Shown: positions 6,098 through 10,953 of the stretch, piece by piece
How positions within the stretch are numbered: position 1 is the stretch's first letter
Layout of the letters: every line of letters begins with the position of its first letter
Assembly (NCBI RefSeq): GCF_000003605.2
Contig: NW_003116403.1
Location: 1-10,953, forward strand
Origin: Saccoglossus kowalevskii
Taxonomy: Eukaryota; Hemichordata; Enteropneusta; Harrimaniidae
DNA: 10,953 bases
Direction: 5' to 3'
Translations under genes and position numbers: made by a program
Notes under the pieces: model-generated
Databases searched by the model: none
Seen by the model: the letters and a program-made list of their open reading frames with translations, nothing else
Told to the model about the DNA's origin: nothing

Positions 6098-7096
6098 TTA
6101 AGGAAGAGCAAGTGACAAGTGACCCGGAACTGAGCGGATGATGCTGGGGGGTGTGCGAATGTACGTCTGGTAGGCGTCGCTGCGCCACCTGCCCAGTGCC
6201 TTGATCAACCAGTCCGGAAGATTTGCGTCGGCAGCTGTCGTGGCTGCACCACTGCGGAAACTGTGAGTAGTGTAATGGTTAACATCTGGTACAGATGCGC
6301 GAGTGAGAAGGTCTCGAATGTGGTTGCTAACAGCTTGCCGCGTGAGGAAATTACTGTTGGCGAACTGGAATGCGGGTAGGTGAGCGACGGAACTATGTAG
6401 TGCTTTGTACGCCTGGTATGCCTGCACAGCGCAGACCGATGACTGTGAGGGTGCGATGATGATGTTACATCCCCGGCGGAATGGGTCTGTCTTAGACGCC
6501 TTGAGCGCAATGATGAGGTCTGTGTTGCACGTGATGTCTGCCGTCAGTAAAGTGCGTTGTGGATCGAAGGTCATTGACGTGGGTGCGATAAATTCACTGA
6601 CTCTCAAGAAGCCGAAGAACGCCAGTGTAAAGGCAGACCACAACATAGCTTTGTCATGGTCGCAAATAGTGGGATGGTTTGCGACGGTGTTCTTAAGCAT
6701 TCGCATTAGTGCAATGGTGATTGGGAGTTTTACACGATTTGGCACGCCGTGATGTCTTTTAATGCCTTGCATAGTGAAGTGAAGCAGGAGGTCGTCGCGT
6801 ATTGATGAGGTGAAGCCAGCTTCGATGTGTGCACGGATGATAGCTGCGAGGTAAACTTTTAGCGTGCCATAGGTAAGTGACGATGTTGCGAGATGTGTCA
6901 TAAACAGAATCGTTAAGCGTTGCGTTAGTGGATAAGGATTCATTCCATACATGCGACAGAAGAGAAGATAGCGAGTTTGTCCCGCATGATATGTCCGTCG
7001 TGTACCTGGTGCAATGCTCAGGTTGATGTAGTGGCAGGCTTGTTGTGTGAGGTTGACGGGACTACGTCGCACATCGGAGCCGTTAAGAGGGTGCAC
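6098..7096 (-). CDS. tyrosine recombinase (integrase) of copy 2
   Basis: 332-residue Cre/Xer-type recombinase, colinear with the copy 1 protein. All catalytic residues are kept: R165, K202, H278, R281, W304 and Y312. Differences from copy 1 that I can read are S61L, C100R, V170I, V195I and R274H, none at a catalytic position. The listed first codon is GTG. The frame is open back to a TGA at 7178-7180, and the first ATG falls at residue 49, after part of the conserved N-terminal domain. A 79-base overlap with RT-RH, in the -1 (or +2) frame, suggests it is made as an extension of the RT protein, by non-AUG initiation or from a spliced RNA. I saw no canonical -1 slippery heptamer in the overlap, only a CT dinucleotide run right after the TGA. 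Confidence 0.88.
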   Translation of the reverse strand: MHPLNGSDVRRSPVNLTQQACHYINLSIAPGTRRTYHAGQTRYLLFCRMYGMNPYPLTQRLTILFMTHLATSSLTYGTLKVYLAAIIRAHIEAGFTSSIRDDLLLHFTMQGIKRHHGVPNRVKLPITIALMRMLKNTVANHPTICDHDKAMLWSAFTLAFFGFLRVSEFIAPTSMTFDPQRTLLTADITCNTDLIIALKASKTDPFRRGCNIIIAPSQSSVCAVQAYQAYKALHSSVAHLPAFQFANSNFLTRQAVSNHIRDLLTRASVPDVNHYTTHSFRSGAATTAADANLPDWLIKALGRWRSDAYQTYIRTPPSIIRSVPGHLSLALP

Positions 7097-8715
7097 AGGT
7101 CCGGAGTTTTGGTTGGGACCCTGTCTGCCTGAGGTGCCAGTCGTTGAAACCGCAATATCTGTTGGCGAGAGAGAGAGTCAGCGATATCGTTATTAAATCC
7201 TGAGATATGTGAGATCATGACGTGAAAGTTATTAGATGCTGCAGTGAAGAACAGCAGTCGGACAAGTTGCATGATCCGTGGACATGATGAGGAGCCTTTT
7301 TTCCATATTTGGACAACTGATATGTTATCGCAGTGAAACCGTATTCGAAGACCATACCACGAGTGGCCCCAAATTAAGGAAGATAGTAGAATTGGTAGAA
7401 GTTCCTTCCAGGCAATAGAGTATAAAGGGTCATTTGTAATGAATGTAGGCCAGGTGTTTGCGAACCAATGACCCTCCCCGTAGCCAAGTGTTGCTGAGGC
7501 GTCTGTAAACAGTTCGAATTCTGGGGACGGTATCCAGTTTGGGTTGAGGAGGGATGCTGTGCCGTTCCAAGATGGCAAGAAGTCACACCACCATTGAACG
7601 TCGTGCCAGAATTCGTCAGTGAGTGTTATGACTTGAGAAAGACTGGTGGCTGTCATGCTGATATCAATCATGCTCCTCAGGAAGATGCGGCCGGCTGGTA
7701 TGCACTTACATGCGAAACTGAGGCATCCAATGAGGGAGAGCAATTCACGTTTCGAGCATGTATGGCGGGTCAACCAGCTTGGCAGCTTGACAAGTAGATC
7801 CGCAAGTTTGTCCTTAGGTAGTCTAATAACCATGTTGACAGTGTCAAGCTCCACCCCTAGAAAGGTGATGACAGAGCAGGGACCCTCAACCTTTTCTGTA
7901 GCAATGGGTACCCCCAAGTGGTGACAACTTTGCAGCATAACATCCATATTGTGCTGGCAGGCGTTAGAGTTTGCCGGTCCAACTGTCAGGAAATCGTCTA
8001 GGTAGTGTAGAAAATCCTTATTCCTTGCGCGATGACTAACGATCCAGTGAATGGCATCAGCAATGCGGTTGAAGAGGTATGGTGCTGAGCGAAGCCCAAA
8101 TGGCAGCACACGGTCGAAGAAATAGCATCCTTCCCAAAAAAACCCGAGCAGGTGCCAGTCTTCCTTCCGAACTGGGCATAAGCGAAATGCGTGTTTAACA
8201 TCGATTTTTGCGAGTAAGGAGCCATGGCCATGCTTGTGAATGAAGGCTACAGCATCATCGATGCGTGAGTAGACCAATGAATGATCTTCTTTTGAGATAT
8301 TGTCACTGACGCTGTCAAGTGTAGGTTGGGAGAGATCCATGATAATGCGAAAACCCCCACTTTTCTTAGGCCGTAGGCCAAGAGAATTACAAACAAAGTT
8401 TTTGAGGGGAGGACGCTTAAATGGTCCGATAGTGTGACCAAGTTTGAGTTCTTTTTGGATTGATTCTGTGATGATAGAGGGGTTGATGCGAGCGGACTTG
8501 GCGTTGCGTGTAGATCTTGGGTAGTGCTTGCCGCGAAATCCAAGGTTAGCCCCATGAGAAATGTCAAATAAAATGGCTGCTACGAATGATTTGTCCGGGT
8601 GATCGTGCAGTTCTTGCGCAAAGGAATCGAGCTTAAGAGGTGTGCTTGGGTGCATATTTTCGACCACGTGAGCTGGCATGATCATTGGCGTGAAAGGGTC
8701 GTGGTGTGTAGCCAC
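7018..8715 (-). CDS. reverse transcriptase-RNase H of copy 2
   Basis: 565-residue open frame that copies the element RNA into DNA and removes the RNA strand. RT motifs in order are GLRPKKSGGFRIIMDLS (113-129), KIDVKHAF with catalytic D172, LPFGLRSAP (204-212), YLDD (238-241, catalytic D240 and D241) and a FLGVEL segment (285-290). RNase H follows with acidic residues D405 (LFTDAS), E438 (WKELLP), D463 (FHCDN) and D513 (ADSLSR). Only about 50 residues remain after RNase H, so there is no methyltransferase domain. A 9-base in-frame deletion near 7474 changes GAFYKGHW of copy 1 to GEGHW, close to the first RNase H aspartate, and may weaken RNase H. The first codon at 8715 is GTG and the first ATG is residue 11. 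The frame is +1 to gag and sits directly at the TTT CGT motif, so synthesis as Gag-RT is likely. Confidence 0.88.
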   Translation of the reverse strand: MATHHDPFTPMIMPAHVVENMHPSTPLKLDSFAQELHDHPDKSFVAAILFDISHGANLGFRGKHYPRSTRNAKSARINPSIITESIQKELKLGHTIGPFKRPPLKNFVCNSLGLRPKKSGGFRIIMDLSQPTLDSVSDNISKEDHSLVYSRIDDAVAFIHKHGHGSLLAKIDVKHAFRLCPVRKEDWHLLGFFWEGCYFFDRVLPFGLRSAPYLFNRIADAIHWIVSHRARNKDFLHYLDDFLTVGPANSNACQHNMDVMLQSCHHLGVPIATEKVEGPCSVITFLGVELDTVNMVIRLPKDKLADLLVKLPSWLTRHTCSKRELLSLIGCLSFACKCIPAGRIFLRSMIDISMTATSLSQVITLTDEFWHDVQWWCDFLPSWNGTASLLNPNWIPSPEFELFTDASATLGYGEGHWFANTWPTFITNDPLYSIAWKELLPILLSSLIWGHSWYGLRIRFHCDNISVVQIWKKGSSSCPRIMQLVRLLFFTAASNNFHVMISHISGFNNDIADSLSRQQILRFQRLAPQADRVPTKTPDLCTLLTAPMCDVVPSTSHNKPATTST

Positions 8716-10119
8716 GAAAAAGCTGGTTTTTCGTCTCGGTATCGCGGTGGCTAATGGCAGTGTGGCCTGCAGAGTGGCAAGACGAACAAATGTGGAGACG
8801 ATTATACCGGCATGGAGTTTCGCAGCGATCTTGATTGAAATTACGGCACACTGTATTGTTATAATTGTCAGCAGATTCGTTCACCCATGTATAAGGATTC
8901 AATGCTTCGTTGGCATTCCTGTTTGGTATGACCTTTTTATGACAGTCAGGACATGTTGGAATGAGCAGATGGAGTTTTTGTTGACAGAATTTGTAATCAA
9001 GTTGGTTGTTAGGCAAACTCCAGTTCTGTAGCGTAGTAGGCCAGGGTAACGTGAGTAATCTAGACGAAATTCTTTGTCATAGGTGACCCATGCTTCTGGC
9101 TTGAACTCAAGAGCTCGGCTGGCGATGTGACGCTGGTAGTTGAATAGATGTACAGCCTCATGGGGAAAATAATGTGCCCTATAGGCAGCAAATGTTGACC
9201 AACATTCTAGCCAGTTTGCTAGATCGCGAATTTCATTCTTTTTTGCATGTTTCGAGAGAACAGCGACTGAGGGATCGTCAGAGTCCAAAGCCACTCGGGT
9301 GTTTGAGATCTGGGTGGCATTTGGTTTTCTTGAGTCAGGGTGTAAATCGGACAAATCAACAAACTTACCCCGGTTTGCTAGTTGATTGAGTATTTGCTGG
9401 TCGACGTATGGTAAAAACAAGTCTGCAGGTGGGATGATAGGAGGAACTGCAATGCTGGCATTGTTCATCATCGGCATCGCCTGTGTCGCAGTGTTGATAC
9501 CGGAAGCGGAAGTGAGAATGCCCTCGCCGGCGAAACGTTGTATGGGAGCGGCCATGTTGGTTGCGTTGAAATGACCCACGGTAGCAAAACTTTGTTGACT
9601 AGGATTAGCGTGAGCTAGCGATGCTTGGCTTGTAGTAGCTGGAAGTTGTTGGTGAAACATCGAATTGTCTTGATGAGCGGTATTATTGTGTACGATCGTA
9701 TTATGTTGACTAGCTATTGGCCAGGTCATCGGAAGGCTGTTATTTGTGAGAGAGTCAGTTGGCATCGAACTTGATGGTGTTGTTTGGCTTGGATCGCGTG
9801 ATGATGCGAGGCTTGCCGACAGTTGTGGAGCAGCGGGCGGTTGCGAAATATTATTCGGCTGCGTCTGACAGTTTCCTTGCTGTTGTAGGCTACGAACGAG
9901 ATCTGCGAGTTCGCTTCTGCTAACTGTGATGACATCGCTGGGGGGGTTCGTTGACTGTACTAGTACAGTGGGATCTCCATTGCGTGCTGACGATTCTTGC
10001 GGAGGTGAGTCAGTTACGTCTATAGTCGCAACATTTTGGAAGCGAGCTGGAGTACGACGATTTCGTTGAGACTTGCGACCGCCACGGCTGGTGTTAGATC
10101 TTCCGCGTCCTCGAGGCAT
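8633..10119 (-). pseudogene. gag: Gag-like protein of copy 2, frameshifted
   Basis: Colinear with the 490-residue Gag of copy 1 through the basic N-terminus, the Q/S/T-rich part and the aromatic core. An 8-base insertion around 9027-9038 then throws it out of frame, and the broken product stops at 8899. The C-terminal part continues in another frame down to 8633. Within it a one-base loss near 8937 and a one-base gain near 8901 cancel each other but destroy the first zinc knuckle: CPDC remains, while its His and last Cys are lost. The CCCH and CCHH clusters downstream are intact. In-frame differences upstream include added single residues in the low-complexity part. The start at 10119 is chosen as in copy 1. 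An in-frame ATG at 10404 lies inside repeat A. Confidence 0.85.
8714..8722 (-). promoter_or_regulatory. candidate +1 ribosomal frameshift site, gag to RT (copy 2)
   Basis: CTT TTT CGT is kept unchanged from copy 1, immediately at the first codon of the open RT frame. Because gag of copy 2 is broken upstream, the site here is a relic unless the gag frame is entered downstream. Confidence 0.5.
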
Positions 10120-10193
10120 GTTGGAACTGGATGTTGTGAAGAAAAACTGGTATTTGTGACAAAATGAATGGCTGAAATGCTTTAGCAAGGAAT

Positions 10194-10450
10194 TCTGCTG
10201 AGACGATGTGTATCGTACGGTGCGGCAAAATGAACTGATGCTTGAAGAGGATGCGAGCACAGATAAGCGAATGAACAGTCTGGTGTTAATTAATGTAAAT
10301 CCGACTGAAGGACGAAATGTGAGCAAATATTGCATGAAGTACAATGTGGCATGGGAGGTGTCAAAATATGAAAGGGGGATGTCAGCTTGGTCAATGCATG
10401 TCATAATTGAGCATTAACACAGATTATAAATTATATTCATAATCATACTA
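10194..10450 (-). repeat. 257-bp terminal direct repeat A, 5' end of copy 2 (A1)
   Basis: Third A repeat, differing from the copy 1 repeat at one base (A for G near 10261). Its outer edge at 10450 meets AT-rich flank with no array, unlike copy 1. In sense direction the last bases are TCAGCAGA at 10201-10194, then the gag leader. The gag reading frame is open through this repeat from the ATG at 10404. Confidence 0.9.
10422..10444. repeat. 23-bp near-palindrome in repeat A1 of copy 2
   Basis: Same 10-3-10 arms (GATTATAAAT and ATTCATAATC), six bases inside the junction with flanking DNA. In sense direction it also holds the TATA-like AT-rich stretch at the presumed RNA start region. Confidence 0.45.
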
Positions 10451-10953
10451 TATATCTGCTGACCATGATCATGTCTGAGAAGGTATCACATGGCATATTC
10501 TATAATACAAAAATGGCAATGAACAGAATGTGTGGCAGTAAAAGGAAAGCACCTACCATGAGGTATATTTAAACTCTCACTAAATCTACAGACAGAGCAC
10601 CTGTCACCAGATAGCATGATTACACATTACTCTGGCACTAGTACATGGAGAGTATTTAAACACACTCACTAAATCTGTATAAAGAAAGATTCATGTGATT
10701 ATTCTGTAATCGTGTGTGTCTAAATTATATGAGCGGGTATTTTACTATGATTAATCAGCAGAGACTGGTGGTGGAAGCAAAAACAAATCAGACAAGAATG
10801 AGAAGATGTATCCCAATCTTCACCTGTACTAAACCTTATTGGGCCAACCGGGGCAATTAAAAATGAAAAGTTATGGTTGAGTTATGTAAACGACGACGGG
10901 GAGGAAAGCCGACTGAAACTGAGACAAAGGCGAACAGAGAGGGAAGCAGACAA
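10451..10953. other. flanking DNA, AT-rich, no gene seen
   Basis: Unique sequence beyond the outer A repeat. It has no open frame of note and no match to the element, apart from an 8-base TCTGCTGA at 10455-10462 that also begins the low-coordinate edge of A. It is presumably host DNA at the insertion site. The only internal structure I see is one imperfect direct repeat pair. Confidence 0.6.
10557..10684. repeat. imperfect direct repeat pair in the flank
   Basis: About 10557-10593 and 10644-10684 share CATG, a TATTTAAAC core and CTCACTAAATCT in the same order and orientation, about 87 bases apart with small indels. This could be a decayed short tandem duplication. Confidence 0.4.

Larger units (their letters stand above)
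5398..10450 (-). mobile_element. YR retrotransposon copy 2, bounded by A repeats, 5053 bp
   Basis: Sense order is A (10450-10194), leader, gag, RT-RH, YR, 3' untranslated region, A (5654-5398). Known Ngaro/PAT elements have split direct repeats A1-genes-B1-A2-B2. Here A1 and A2 are clear, but the sequence after A2 is the 40-bp array and shows no match to the 3' untranslated region that would be B1, so B2 is missing or replaced. Gag is frameshifted near 9027-9038 and in its zinc knuckle. RT-RH is open with a 9-base in-frame loss, and YR is intact. The low divergence from copy 1 implies recent insertion or tandem duplication. No target-site duplication is expected for this class. Confidence 0.88.

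Noticed and set aside
5655-6188. Minus-strand 177-residue open frame over the 3' untranslated region of copy 2
   Set aside because: Composition looks non-coding, it overlaps YR in another frame, and copy 1 shows indels not in multiples of three in the same stretch.
7018-7180. Adenine methyltransferase domain after RNase H
   Set aside because: Only about 50 residues remain after the RNase H DSLSR motif, with no methyltransferase motif.
5398-10450. Ordinary LTR retrotransposon with A repeats as LTRs
   Set aside because: There is no TG...CA ends, no tRNA primer-binding site after A1, no polypurine tract before A2, and a tyrosine recombinase in place of a DDE integrase.
5398-10450. DIRS1-type inverted terminal repeats with an internal complementary region
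   Set aside because: The terminal repeats are direct, not inverted, and I found no complementary internal region.
10764-10790. Match of flank CAGCAGAGACTG to the element 3' untranslated region (about 139-150)
   Set aside because: A 12-base match with no extension on either side. It is too short to claim an element fragment.

Overview
The window is eukaryotic, probably invertebrate animal, DNA. It is dominated by two near-identical copies of one tyrosine-recombinase (YR) retrotransposon of the DIRS/Ngaro/PAT order, head to tail and both read on the minus strand. The reasons are a Gag-like protein with zinc knuckles, a reverse transcriptase-RNase H (RT-RH) with a YLDD motif, and a Cre/Xer-type recombinase with the R-K-HxxR-W-Y signature in place of a DDE integrase. 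There are no bacterial ribosome-binding sites or operons, and no host gene is visible. The host species cannot be named from the sequence.

Layout, low to high coordinates: (i) copy 1, 1-4759, cut off at its 3' end by the window edge, with 3' untranslated region (1-409), YR (410-1408), RT-RH (1330-3038, two frameshifts), gag (2956-4428, intact), leader (4429-4502) and a 257-bp terminal repeat 'A' (4503-4759); (ii) a minisatellite of 16 units of about 40 bp (4760-5387) plus a 10-bp linker; (iii) copy 2, 5398-10450, bounded by A repeats at both ends (5398-5654 and 10194-10450), with 3' untranslated region (5655-6097), YR (6098-7096, intact), RT-RH (7018-8715, open frame with a small in-frame deletion in RNase H) and gag (8633-10119, frameshifted); (iv) about 500 bp of AT-rich flank with no gene (10451-10953).

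How the genes work together (family knowledge): Gag packages the RNA, RT-RH copies it to DNA, and YR joins a circular DNA product to a target without making target-site duplications. The three frames overlap. The RT frame is +1 to gag and has no AUG near its start. Where RT begins, the gag frame reads CTT TTT CGT, which contains the UUU_CGU motif known for +1 ribosomal frameshifting in influenza PA-X and amalgaviruses. This is the strongest new observation in the window.

Other points of interest are the A-array-A junction between the copies, a 23-bp near-palindrome just inside the A terminus that resembles a YR crossover site, complementary damage (copy 1 keeps gag, copy 2 keeps an open RT, both keep YR), and a 3' untranslated region able to form nested hairpins.
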